Shown one piece after another: positions 55,132-63,400 of a stretch of DNA of 64,000 nt. A program made the translations under genes and the position numbers. The stretch lies in NCBI RefSeq assembly GCF_039673065.1, contig NZ_JBDJKW010000001.1, positions 248,001-312,000 of the forward strand. The letters are read 5' to 3'. Source of the DNA: Allobosea sp039673065 (GTDB lineage: Bacteria; Pseudomonadota; Alphaproteobacteria; Rhizobiales; Beijerinckiaceae). The first letter of the stretch is position 1; every line of letters begins with the position of its first letter. Below the pieces are notes generated by a model. That model was not told the DNA's origin. It worked only from the letters and a program-made list of their open reading frames with translations, and ran no database searches.

Positions 55132-56402
55132 CGCCCGTCCCCGCCCAGCCGGTAGAGATGGAAGGCGCCGTAGATCGAGGAGCGATCGCGCGCGCCGAGC
55201 GCCCGGCTGCTCGCCTCGTCATAGTGCCATTGCGACAGGATCGCCTCCGGCACCCGCCCCGGCAGCAGCCGCTCGTCGGCGGCGGTACGGAAGATCACGC
55301 GCGCGCCCGGCGCGGCGCTGCGGGTGATCTGCGTCCATAGCGCCGTGAGATCGGCATCGTTCATCCAGTCCTGCGCGTCGAGCAGCACGAAGCCGTGGCA
55401 GCTCTCCGCCGGCTGGCGTTCGAGGAAGGCGGTGATCGCGCTCTGGTGATAGGCGACGCGGCCGGCACGCGCGCGCACCGTCTCGAAATGCTGCGCTTCC
55501 AGATAGGGCGGCACCGCGGCGTCCGGACCCGGCCCGTAGCCGCGGCCGAAGGCCTGCCAGGCGAAATAGTTGGTCTTGAGGTCGAAGCCGCAGGCCAGGC
55601 GTTCGAGCCGGTTGCGCAGAACCGGCAGGATGCCGTCGGCATCGTCGGCGGCGAGCGCCTTGTACTGCGCCGGCGGGATGCCGAGCCCGTAGAGCGAAGC
55701 CGGCTGGCGAACCAGCCAGCGCACCAGAGCCTTGTCGAACACCGGCGCGAGATGCCGGTCGAACAGGACGCGCTGCTCCGCCAGCGTGCGCGCCTCGAGC
55801 AGCGCACGGGGATCGCAGCCGAGGCGCCGCGCCAGAAAATGCCCGGCGCCGATGAAGCGGCCGAGCAGGCCGTAGCGGTAGAAATTGCGCGCGAAGACCG
55901 CGATGCGCCGCCGTCCGGCGAGGCTGCGGCTCTCCCAGTAGGCGCGCGAGACCGGGTCGAGGTCCGGCGCGACCAGCCGGTCGTAGAGCGCCACATTGTC
56001 AGGCGATTGCGCCTCACCGAAGAAGCGGCGGAACACGGCATGGTCGTCGATGCGCCGCAGCGCCGCGAGCTTGAGCCGGCCGAGTGCGATATGGGCGCCG
56101 TTGAGATCGACCGCGCTGATCCGCGCCGGATTGGCGGTGAGATAGGACAGCACGTTGCAGGAGCCCGAGGCGATCGCCACGATGTGGTCGTCGGGCCGGA
56201 TCTCCAGCGCCGCCATGTCGACGACCGGATCTTCCCAGATCTGCGGGTAGACAAGACCGGAGAAGGCCAGGGTGAACAGGCGCTCCAGCAGCCCGGCCCG
56301 CGACAGCGGCGTGCTGCGATGGACCGCGTCGTTGAGGCCCAGGCTGGTCGTGCGCTTCACCGCGCGGATCGTCTGCGTCACAAAGCCCTCGATGGCACCC
56401 AT
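55128..56402 (-). CDS. btaA: S-adenosylmethionine:diacylglycerol 3-amino-3-carboxypropyl transferase
   Basis: A 424-aa enzyme (DUF3419 family) that transfers the aminocarboxypropyl group of SAM to diacylglycerol, the first step of the phosphorus-free betaine lipid DGTS. Evidence: TLAFSGLVYPQIWEDPVVDMAAL, the SAM site HIVAIASGSCNVLSYL (~64-79), VDLNGAHIAL, and a C-terminal HGFVLLDAQDWMNDADL. In relatives btaAB is induced when phosphate is scarce; two GTCA half-sites with an 11-bp period stand 31 bp upstream of the start. The long upstream open frame is a shadow of msrB. Confidence 0.9.
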   Translation of the reverse strand: MGAIEGFVTQTIRAVKRTTSLGLNDAVHRSTPLSRAGLLERLFTLAFSGLVYPQIWEDPVVDMAALEIRPDDHIVAIASGSCNVLSYLTANPARISAVDLNGAHIALGRLKLAALRRIDDHAVFRRFFGEAQSPDNVALYDRLVAPDLDPVSRAYWESRSLAGRRRIAVFARNFYRYGLLGRFIGAGHFLARRLGCDPRALLEARTLAEQRVLFDRHLAPVFDKALVRWLVRQPASLYGLGIPPAQYKALAADDADGILPVLRNRLERLACGFDLKTNYFAWQAFGRGYGPGPDAAVPPYLEAQHFETVRARAGRVAYHQSAITAFLERQPAESCHGFVLLDAQDWMNDADLTALWTQITRSAAPGARVIFRTAADERLLPGRVPEAILSQWHYDEASSRALGARDRSSIYGAFHLYRLGGDGR

Positions 56403-56432
56403 TGCGATGGTGGGGCCGACTAGAGGACGCGC

Positions 56433-56449
56433 ATGACGGCGCGGTGACG
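56433..56449 (-). promoter_or_regulatory. Candidate Pho box before btaA
   Basis: On the minus strand CGTCAC-CGCGC-CGTCAT: two half-sites resembling TGTCAT with the 11-bp spacing of PhoB sites. The match to the consensus is partial (C instead of T at the first position of each). Confidence 0.4.
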
Positions 56450-56532
56450 CTACACCCCTGCTGCAATCGGGCGCGGGCTTCCCCATATTGGGCGCAACCG
56501 ACCACCCGCAGTCCGCGAGAGAGGAGAACCGC

Positions 56533-56979
56533 ATGGGCCTGATGGACATGTTCGGCCGGCAGGGCGCGCCGGCGCGCGAATTCCCCTTCCAGCTCACCGA
56601 GGCGCAATGGCGCGAGCGGCTGACGCCGGAGCAGTACCAGGTGCTGCGCGGGCACGGCACCGAGCGACCCGGCTCCTGCGCGCTCAATTTCGAGAAGCGC
56701 CCCGGCATCTTCTCCTGCGCCGGCTGCGGCCAGGAGCTGTTCAGGTCCCACAAGAAGTTCGAGAGCGGCACCGGCTGGCCGAGCTTCGACCAGCCGCTCG
56801 AGGGCGCGGTGGAGACCAGCGAGGACTTCAGCCACGGCATGCACCGCGTCGAGGTGCATTGCGCCAATTGCGGCGGCCATCTCGGCCACGTCTTCCCGGA
56901 CGGCCCGCCGCCCACCGGCTTGCGCTACTGCATCAACGGCGTGGCGATGGATTTCGCTCCGGACGGCGCGGAAGGCTGA
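56533..56979 (+). CDS. msrB: Peptide-methionine (R)-S-oxide reductase
   Basis: A 148-aa enzyme reducing methionine-R-sulfoxide in damaged proteins. Two CxxC zinc sites (CAGC, ~65, and CANC, ~114), the core FESGTGWPSFDQP and HLGHVFPDGPPPTGLRYCINGV, with the catalytic Cys in RYCIN (~132). GGAGAACCGC precedes the ATG at 56533. Divergent from btaA. Confidence 0.94.
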   Translation: MGLMDMFGRQGAPAREFPFQLTEAQWRERLTPEQYQVLRGHGTERPGSCALNFEKRPGIFSCAGCGQELFRSHKKFESGTGWPSFDQPLEGAVETSEDFSHGMHRVEVHCANCGGHLGHVFPDGPPPTGLRYCINGVAMDFAPDGAEG

Positions 56980-57039
56980 GCCGGACGGATTTGCCCTGAT
57001 GGCGATCCGCACCATCGGACCTGCGCCCCTAATCGGCGC

Positions 57040-57262
57040 CGGTCCATGGACGCGGCCCGAGCGCGCAAATCCTCTTCAGCGAACCCGGCCTGTTCAGCGG
57101 CTACTTCCTCGGCAGCCCGTCGCTCTGGCACGACAAGCGCGACGCGGCCGCGAATGCCCGAAGCTGGCCCTGGAATCGGTCGTCCTCAGCGACGAGGACC
57201 ATCTCACCGTCGCGCCGCGCGGCTTCACCCAGGGCTTGCGATATCTCCTGCCGGCGCGGTGA
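57040..57262 (+). pseudogene. Remnant of an IroE/Fes-like alpha/beta-hydrolase (esterase)
   Basis: Two fragments in different frames look like parts of one esterase. At ~57069-57155 the frame reads ILFSEPGLFSGYFLGSPSLW then HDKRDAA, the strand with the 'GSPSLWW' motif typical of these esterases. At ~57170-57262 another frame reads LALESVVLSDEDHLTVAPRG followed by FTQGLRYLLPAR-stop, the C-terminal segment with the catalytic His (DHLTV). The N-terminal half with the nucleophile Ser and ~50 residues between the pieces are missing. This indicates deletion decay of a former gene after msrB. Confidence 0.7.
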
Positions 57263-57393
57263 CGAGACGAGCTTCCTGACCACCTGCTCGCCACCGCGGA
57301 AAACCGTCTGCGGCGGCGAGCAATCCAGGCGGCCTGTCCCTATATTGACCGTGAACGAATCACGATCACGCAGCGCGCCCGAAGCCAGAGCCA

Positions 57394-59751
57394 GTGTCAG
57401 ACCACGCCACGCCCGCCCCCCTGCCCCGTCCCGGCGGCCTCGCCGCGCGCGCCGCCGCGCAGCCGGCTGCCGGCTATCTGCAGGGCCTCAATCCCGAGCA
57501 GCGCCAGGCGGTCGAGGCGACCGACGGCCCCGTGCTGGTGCTCGCCGGCGCCGGCACCGGCAAGACCCGCGTCCTGACCACCCGCATCGCGCATCTGATC
57601 GCCACCAGCCGCGCCTATCCCTCGCAGATCCTCGCCGTGACGTTCACCAACAAGGCGGCGCGCGAGATGAAGGAGCGCGTCGCCCATCTGGTCGGCCCGG
57701 CGGCCGAGGGCATGCCCTGGCTCGGCACCTTCCACTCGATCTCGGCCAAGATCCTGCGCCGCCATGCCGAGATGGTCGACCTGCGCTCGGACTTCACCAT
57801 CCTCGACACCGACGACCAGATTCGCCTGATGAAGCAGGTGATCCAGGCCGAGGGCATCGACGAGAAGCGCTGGCCCGGCCGCATGCTGGCGGGCTTCATC
57901 GACAGCTGGAAGAATCGCGGGCTCGGCCCGAAGGACGTGCCGCCCGGCGAGGCCTCGGTCTTCGCCAACGGCAAGGGCGGCAAGCTCTATGCCGCCTATC
58001 AGGAGCGGCTGAAGGCGCTGAACGCCGTCGATTTCGGCGACCTCCTGCTGCACTGCCTGACGCTGTTCCGCGACAATCCCGATCTGCTCGCCAGCTATCA
58101 CGACCGCTTCCGCTACATCCTGGTCGACGAGTACCAGGACACCAACGTCGCCCAGTATCTCTGGCTGCGGCTGCTGGCGCAGGGCCGGCGCAACATCGCC
58201 TGCGTCGGCGACGACGACCAGTCGATCTATGGCTGGCGCGGCGCCGAGGTCGACAACATCCTGCGCTTCGAGCAGGACTTTCCCGGCGCGACCGTGGTGC
58301 GGCTGGAGCGCAACTACCGCTCGACGGGCCATATCCTCGCCACCGCCTCGCGGCTGATCGCACGCAATGAGGGCCGCCTAGGCAAGACGCTGCGCACCGA
58401 GGACGAGGCCGGCGAGAAGGTCACCATCACCGGCGCCTGGGACAGCCAGGAGGAAGCCCGCCTGATCTCGGACGAGATCGAGGCGATGCAGAGCAAGGGC
58501 GAGAACCTCGCCGAGGTCGCCATCCTCGTGCGCGTCTCGGCGCAGATGCGCGAGATCGAGGAACGCTTCGTCCATGTCGGCGTGCCCTATCGCGTCATCG
58601 GCGGCCCGCGCTTCTACGAGCGCGCCGAGATCCGCGACGCGCTGGCCTATCTGCGCTGCGTCGTCTCCGCGACCGACGACCTCGCCTTCGAGCGCATCGT
58701 CAACGTGCCAAAGCGCGGCCTCGGCGACGCCACCGTGCAGTTGCTGCACAACCATGCCCGCGCCACCGGCCTGTCGCTGCTGCAATCGGCCCGCGCCGTG
58801 GTCGAGACCGAGGAGCTCAAGCCGAAGGCGCGCACCTCGCTGCGCGAGCTGGTCGAGGCCTTCGCCCGCTGGAGCGGCCGCGCCGAGGGCATGCAGCAGG
58901 GCGAGCTCGCCGAGCTCGTGCTGGAGGAGAGCGGCTATACCGAGATGTGGCAGAAGGACCGCTCGGCCGACGCCGCCGGCCGCCTCGAAAACCTCAAGGA
59001 GCTGGTGCGCTCGCTCGACGAGTTCCCGGACCTGCCGGCCTTCCTCGAGCACGTCTCGCTGGTGATGGACGCAGACAGCGGCGATGGCGGCGCCCGCGTC
59101 TCGATCATGACCCTGCACGCGGCAAAGGGGCTGGAGTTCGACACCGTCTTCCTGCCCGGCTGGGAGGAAGGCCTCTTCCCCAACCAGCGCGCGCTCGACG
59201 AGAACGGCCGCGCCGGGCTGGAGGAGGAGCGCCGCCTCGCCCATGTCGGCCTCACCCGCGCCCGCAAGCGCCTCAAGCTCTTCTTCGCCTCGAACCGCCG
59301 CATCCATGGCCTCTGGCAGTCGAGCCTGCCCTCGCGCTTCATCGACGAGTTGCCGGAGGATCATGTCGAGGTGGTGCAGGCGCCCTCAACCTACAGCCAG
59401 GGCGGCTACGGCGCCTCGCGCTTCGAGCGCATGGAGAGCTTCGGCTCCTCCTATCAGACGCCGGGCTGGCAGCGCGCCCAGGAGAACCGCGCGCGGGCGG
59501 CCGGCAACGGCTTCTCGGAGGGCGGTCAGCGCGGCTTCGGCGCCTCGCGCCAGCGCGGGCCGATGCTGATCGAGGGCGAGCTGACCGCGAAATCGACCGG
59601 GAGCTCGGCCTACGCGCCGGGCGCCCGCGTCTTCCACATCAAGTTCGGCCCCGGGTCCGTCGCCAGCGTCGAGGGCAACAAGCTGACGGTCGATTTCGAC
59701 AAGGCCGGCCGCAAGATGGTGCTCGACAGCTTCGTGGAGAAGACGGGGTAG
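57394..59751 (+). CDS. UvrD/PcrA-type ATP-dependent DNA helicase
   Basis: A 785-aa superfamily 1A 3'-5' helicase for repair and replication restart. Walker A GAGTGKT (~54-60), motif Ia TFTNKAAREM, motif II DEYQDTN (~246), motif III GDDDQSIYGWRGA, motif IV ERNYRS, motif V TLHAAKGLEFD (~570) and VI VGLTRARKRL. The C-terminal ~90 residues form the Gly-rich linker and Tudor-like domain (GPGSVASVEGNKLTVDFD) that binds RNA polymerase in PcrA/UvrD. GTG start at 57394. A uvrD/pcrA homologue; the precise orthologue is unclear. Confidence 0.93.
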   Translation: MSDHATPAPLPRPGGLAARAAAQPAAGYLQGLNPEQRQAVEATDGPVLVLAGAGTGKTRVLTTRIAHLIATSRAYPSQILAVTFTNKAAREMKERVAHLVGPAAEGMPWLGTFHSISAKILRRHAEMVDLRSDFTILDTDDQIRLMKQVIQAEGIDEKRWPGRMLAGFIDSWKNRGLGPKDVPPGEASVFANGKGGKLYAAYQERLKALNAVDFGDLLLHCLTLFRDNPDLLASYHDRFRYILVDEYQDTNVAQYLWLRLLAQGRRNIACVGDDDQSIYGWRGAEVDNILRFEQDFPGATVVRLERNYRSTGHILATASRLIARNEGRLGKTLRTEDEAGEKVTITGAWDSQEEARLISDEIEAMQSKGENLAEVAILVRVSAQMREIEERFVHVGVPYRVIGGPRFYERAEIRDALAYLRCVVSATDDLAFERIVNVPKRGLGDATVQLLHNHARATGLSLLQSARAVVETEELKPKARTSLRELVEAFARWSGRAEGMQQGELAELVLEESGYTEMWQKDRSADAAGRLENLKELVRSLDEFPDLPAFLEHVSLVMDADSGDGGARVSIMTLHAAKGLEFDTVFLPGWEEGLFPNQRALDENGRAGLEEERRLAHVGLTRARKRLKLFFASNRRIHGLWQSSLPSRFIDELPEDHVEVVQAPSTYSQGGYGASRFERMESFGSSYQTPGWQRAQENRARAAGNGFSEGGQRGFGASRQRGPMLIEGELTAKSTGSSAYAPGARVFHIKFGPGSVASVEGNKLTVDFDKAGRKMVLDSFVEKTG

Positions 59752-59831
59752 ATCGAGGCCCGTTAAACTGCGACGGCGCCTCGCGCCGCTCGCGTCCATC
59801 ACCCCCCTGCCTCCTCGACGCAAACCCCGTC

Positions 59832-60656
59832 ATGACATCTGCTCCGTCCCTCAGCTCACAGACCTCGCCCCCGCGCCGTTCACCGCAGCGGGACACCGCC
59901 TCGCTCGCCGGTCGCGTCGGGATCGTCACGGGCGCCGGCCGCGGGCTCGGAGCGGCACTGGCGATCTCGCTGGCGGATGCCGGCTGCCGGCCGATCCTGT
60001 GCGGCCGGAGCGAGGCCGCCCTGGCCGGCACACAAGCGGCCATCCGGGACCGCACCGGCCTCGAAGCGCCGCTCGTGCCGCTGGACCTCGCCGATGCGAA
60101 CAGCATCACGGCAGCGGAGCGCCGGATCGCCGGCCTGAAGGACGACATCGACATCCTGATTAACAACGGCGCGATGTGGCTGGAGAACCGCACCTCTCCC
60201 TACACGCCGCAGGAGGTGCTAGGCGTGGTCAACGCGGCCGTTTCGGGGACATTCCTGCTGACGCAGGCACTCCTGCCCGCGCTGCGGCGCTCGCCCTGTC
60301 CGGACATCGTCACCATCGGCTCGATCAGCAGCCTTCCCAACGCGGCCCTGCAGAGCGTTTCCGTGCCGTTCTACGCTGCCAAGCAGGCTCAGGCAGCGCT
60401 GGCCGACGGCTTCCGCCAGATCCTTGCCGGCACGCCGGTACGGTCGATGCTGGTGCACCCGCCCTATCTCGACGATGCGCTGCCTGGCGAACCGGCGTGG
60501 GATGAGAGTCCGCAGCGCGCAAAGGGCCGCCGCGCCAGCACGCGAGACGTGGTCGACGCCGTGCTGTTCTCGCTCACCCGGCCGCGGCACCTGAGCGTCA
60601 CGATCACGCTCGACACCGACGACGGCGGGCGGTTTCCGTCGCCGGCAGACGGCTGA
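59832..60656 (+). CDS. Short-chain dehydrogenase/reductase
   Basis: A 274-aa SDR oxidoreductase: NAD(P)-binding TGAGRGLG (~35-42), INNGAMW in place of NNAG, SIGSISSLPN (catalytic Ser) and YAAKQAQAAL (Tyr-Lys). A ~25-residue Ser/Pro-rich extension precedes the domain. Substrate unknown. Separated from the helicase by 80 bp; no clear operon. Confidence 0.85.
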   Translation: MTSAPSLSSQTSPPRRSPQRDTASLAGRVGIVTGAGRGLGAALAISLADAGCRPILCGRSEAALAGTQAAIRDRTGLEAPLVPLDLADANSITAAERRIAGLKDDIDILINNGAMWLENRTSPYTPQEVLGVVNAAVSGTFLLTQALLPALRRSPCPDIVTIGSISSLPNAALQSVSVPFYAAKQAQAALADGFRQILAGTPVRSMLVHPPYLDDALPGEPAWDESPQRAKGRRASTRDVVDAVLFSLTRPRHLSVTITLDTDDGGRFPSPADG

Positions 60657-60796
60657 GAGCTTCGGCAGCCACGGTGGTGCTCGACCAAACCGCGGTCGCG
60701 TGCCCCCTGCTCACGTCGACAAGATCGCGCTGATTCCGGCTCCGCGGATCAGCCTTCAGCCCGCGGCGGAATAGCCGCTCCCGAGCAAAGGCCCGT

Positions 60797-61588
60797 TCAC
60801 GCCGCCTGCGTGACCTCGTCCAGCACCACCCGGTCCCGGCCTCGGCGCTTGGCTTCGTAGAGCTGCCGGTCAGCCTCGATCACCAGTTGCTCGAGCGTCT
60901 GGCCGGGATGCGACAGCCGCCCGCCGATGCTGACCGCGAGCGAAACGCTCTGGCCCGAAGGCGTCGGCACGCTGCAGGCGGCGACCGCCTGCCGCAATGC
61001 CTCGGCGATCGCGTTCGCTTCCGCGGCCGTGGCGCCCTGGAGATAGGCGGCGAACTCCTCCCCGCCGATCCGCCCGCAGAAGTCACCCTCCGGCAGCGCC
61101 AGCTTGATGGCGGCCGCGAGCGCGATCAGCGCGGCATCGCCGGTCGGATGGCCGAACCGATCGTTGATGTCCTTGAAATGGTCGGCGTCGATGACCAGCA
61201 AGGCCCCGCCGCGGCCGCGGGCGAGCGCCCGCGAAAGCTCGGCGAAGAAGCCCTCGCGATTCAAAAGCCCGGTCATCCCGTCATGGCGTGCCCTGACGGC
61301 GAGTTCCTGGTTGCGAGCCCGCAACTCCTCATGGGCCCGGCCGAGCGCTTGATGCAGCCGGCCGATCTCCTGATGCGCCCGCTTGAGGCGCTCGTGCTGC
61401 CAGAACTGGTAGGCGCTCGCCGGCCAGGCGATCAGCAGCGGGCAGAGCACGATCATCAGCCAGGCATTGCCGTCCACGATCCCGCCGAGCGCCGGGACGA
61501 TCGTCACGGCGAGCAGGAGCGAGGCGGCGATGGACAGGACCGTCGTGATCGTCGCCTTCGCGACGACGCGACCCAGGCTGGCATACAT
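60797..61588 (-). CDS. Membrane-anchored diguanylate cyclase
   Basis: A 263-aa protein: two transmembrane helices (~13-35 and 42-62), a coiled-coil linker (LKRAHQEIGRLHQALGRAHE) and a GGDEF domain with active-site GGEEF (IGGEEFAAYL, ~180). No RxxD inhibitory site, so product inhibition is not expected. A c-di-GMP signal generator with no obvious extracytoplasmic sensor. Divergent from prmA. Confidence 0.88.
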   Translation of the reverse strand: MYASLGRVVAKATITTVLSIAASLLLAVTIVPALGGIVDGNAWLMIVLCPLLIAWPASAYQFWQHERLKRAHQEIGRLHQALGRAHEELRARNQELAVRARHDGMTGLLNREGFFAELSRALARGRGGALLVIDADHFKDINDRFGHPTGDAALIALAAAIKLALPEGDFCGRIGGEEFAAYLQGATAAEANAIAEALRQAVAACSVPTPSGQSVSLAVSIGGRLSHPGQTLEQLVIEADRQLYEAKRRGRDRVVLDEVTQAA

Positions 61589-61680
61589 GGGGCCTGCCTC
61601 GCACGAATTGCTGAACGAGCCGTTTCCGGAGCTGGCGCCGGCGGCATGACAAGACGGCCGCGCCCTGCTAAGCCGCGCCC

Positions 61681-62634
61681 ATGCGCGAAGGCCTGCTCCC
61701 CGCGACGGTGACCACCGTCCTCGAACTCTCGACCAGCGGCGACAAGGCGCGCGCGCTGACCGAACTGCTCGGCGAGGTCTTCGACCCGTCCGAGACCGCC
61801 GTCTCGGCCTTCGAGGTCGAGACCGGCGTGACCACGCTGTCGCTGAACGCGCCCTGGAAGGTCGAGGTCTATTTCGCCCATCACCCCGACGAGGAGGCCG
61901 TGCGCGACATGCTGCGGCCGATCGTCGGCGAGATGGTCGACGAGACGCCCTTCACCACCGTCAACCAGCGTGACTGGGTGGCGACCAGCCTCGACGGGCT
62001 CAAGCCCGTGCGCGCCGGCCGCGTCCTGGTCCATGGCGCGCATGACCGCGACGCCATCCGCCCGAACGACATCGCCATCGAGATCGAGGCGGCATTGGCC
62101 TTCGGCACCGGCCATCACGGCACAACCGCCGGCTGCCTGCTGGCGCTCGACGCCGAGCTGAAGCGCCGCCGCCCGCGCCACGCCATCGATGTCGGCACCG
62201 GCACGGGCATCCTGGCGCTGGCGCTCGCCAAGCAGATCAAACGCCGGGTCGTCGCCGGCGACATCGACGCCGTCGCGGTCGAGGTCGCGGCGCGCAACGC
62301 CCGCCTCAACCACGCCCCGCATGCGCTCGATCTCTATGTCGGCCCGGGCCTGCGCCACGCCAAGGCCGACCGGACGCGCCGTTTCGACCTCGTCGTCGCC
62401 AACATTCTCGCCGGCCCGCTGCGCAAGCTCGCCCCCGACATTGCGCGCGTGCTCTCCGCCGACGGCACGCTGATCCTGTCGGGCCTGCTGGAGATGGACG
62501 TTCCCGGCGTGATCTCGGCCTATCGCCATCAGGGCCTGGCCCTGGCGCAACGCAGCGCGCGCGAGGGCTGGGCGACGCTGGTCATGAAAAGGGGCGGCGC
62601 GGCCCCCAGGCCTCGCCGCCCCGCCTGGGCGTAG
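61681..62634 (+). CDS. prmA: Ribosomal protein L11 methyltransferase
   Basis: A 317-aa SAM-dependent enzyme trimethylating lysines and the N-terminus of L11. Substrate-recognition N-terminal domain (~1-110), then FGTGHHGTTAGCL, SAM motif I DVGTGTGILALALAK (~178-192), and the catalytic VVANILAGPL (~238). The start at 61681 fits the family; no ribosome binding site is obvious. Confidence 0.94.
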   Translation: MREGLLPATVTTVLELSTSGDKARALTELLGEVFDPSETAVSAFEVETGVTTLSLNAPWKVEVYFAHHPDEEAVRDMLRPIVGEMVDETPFTTVNQRDWVATSLDGLKPVRAGRVLVHGAHDRDAIRPNDIAIEIEAALAFGTGHHGTTAGCLLALDAELKRRRPRHAIDVGTGTGILALALAKQIKRRVVAGDIDAVAVEVAARNARLNHAPHALDLYVGPGLRHAKADRTRRFDLVVANILAGPLRKLAPDIARVLSADGTLILSGLLEMDVPGVISAYRHQGLALAQRSAREGWATLVMKRGGAAPRPRRPAWA

Positions 62635-62665
62635 CTCTGCGGCGGCGCGCTCGGGCGCCGGCCGA

Positions 62666-62788
62666 TCAGAACTGGCTGTAGCGGTCTTCGGCCTGCGCCT
62701 GCATGCTGCGGGCGTCGTGCCAGACATCGGCGATGAACTTCACGGCATCGGCGATCCGCTCATAGGCGTGCTTGATGATGGCGATCAT
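62666..62788 (-). CDS. 40-aa small protein of unknown function
   Basis: ORF starting MIAIIKHAYERIADAVKFIA and ending EDRYSQF, amphipathic and helical, with a GGAG ribosome binding site nine bases before the ATG. It follows the 81-aa gene (62843-63088) on the same strand after 54 bp, and the two may be co-transcribed. Composition and spacing support translation; no family recognised. Confidence 0.6.
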   Translation of the reverse strand: MIAIIKHAYERIADAVKFIADVWHDARSMQAQAEDRYSQF

Positions 62789-62842
62789 GATCGGGCTCCT
62801 TGTCGGTGCGTGCCCGGCCTCGGCGGCCGGCAGCGACGGAAT

Positions 62843-63088
62843 TCAGCGGTTGAACGGCAGCTCGGCGTCGTTGGTCAGAGCGGTCTGCGGAAACCCGCCG
62901 AGGACCAGCTCGGTCTCGCGCGCCAGATAGGAATGCGAGCGCAGTTCGCGCAGCGCGGTCTGGCGGCGGCTCTCGATCAGCGCGGCATAGAAGCGCTGCC
63001 AGAAGCCGGGGCGGTTCGTCTTGACGGTCTTCTGGGCGGCCCGCTCGGCGGACGGCACAACGTCGGTATGGCTCAGAACATAGGTCAT
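62843..63088 (-). CDS. Small DUF1127-like protein
   Basis: An 81-aa protein. Its middle (FWQRFYAALIESRRQTALRE followed by LRSHSYLARE) resembles the basic amphipathic helix of DUF1127/YjiS-type proteins, which bind RNA and affect stress or phosphate metabolism in related bacteria. The resemblance is moderate. GAGGAG lies upstream of the ATG at 63088, and a 40-aa ORF follows. The 312 bp upstream contain no other gene. Confidence 0.65.
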   Translation of the reverse strand: MTYVLSHTDVVPSAERAAQKTVKTNRPGFWQRFYAALIESRRQTALRELRSHSYLARETELVLGGFPQTALTNDAELPFNR

Positions 63089-63400
63089 GGGGTCTATCTC
63101 CTCAGAAAACGAAGGACAGTCCCGGTCGCTTCCTCGTCGTCTTATGCAGTGAAGATGGGCCCACTTCGCACTTGCGAGAAGATACGTTCGCATATGCACA
63201 ACATGCGTCCTGCGCATGGCGCAGGTGAAATGCCGTTAATGATTGCGTCAAAAGCATAGCGGATCGGCAAGCGGCCCAATTTCGCGCCACCACCCATCCC
63301 GTGTTCCGACCGGTGAAAACCGCGATTTCCACTGGCGTTTCCGCACCCGAGCGGCAAGCATGACGCCCTCGCCGCGCCTGCCACAGAGTCTCCGATCGCG
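63089..63400. other. Intergenic stretch between the DUF1127-like gene and the aminopeptidase P gene
   Basis: 312 bp, less GC-rich than the flanks (roughly 55%), divergent promoter region. No ORF with a good ribosome binding site. It holds several GCATATGC/GCGCATGGCGC-type imperfect palindromes (63190-63225), but no recognised operator. Confidence 0.4.
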
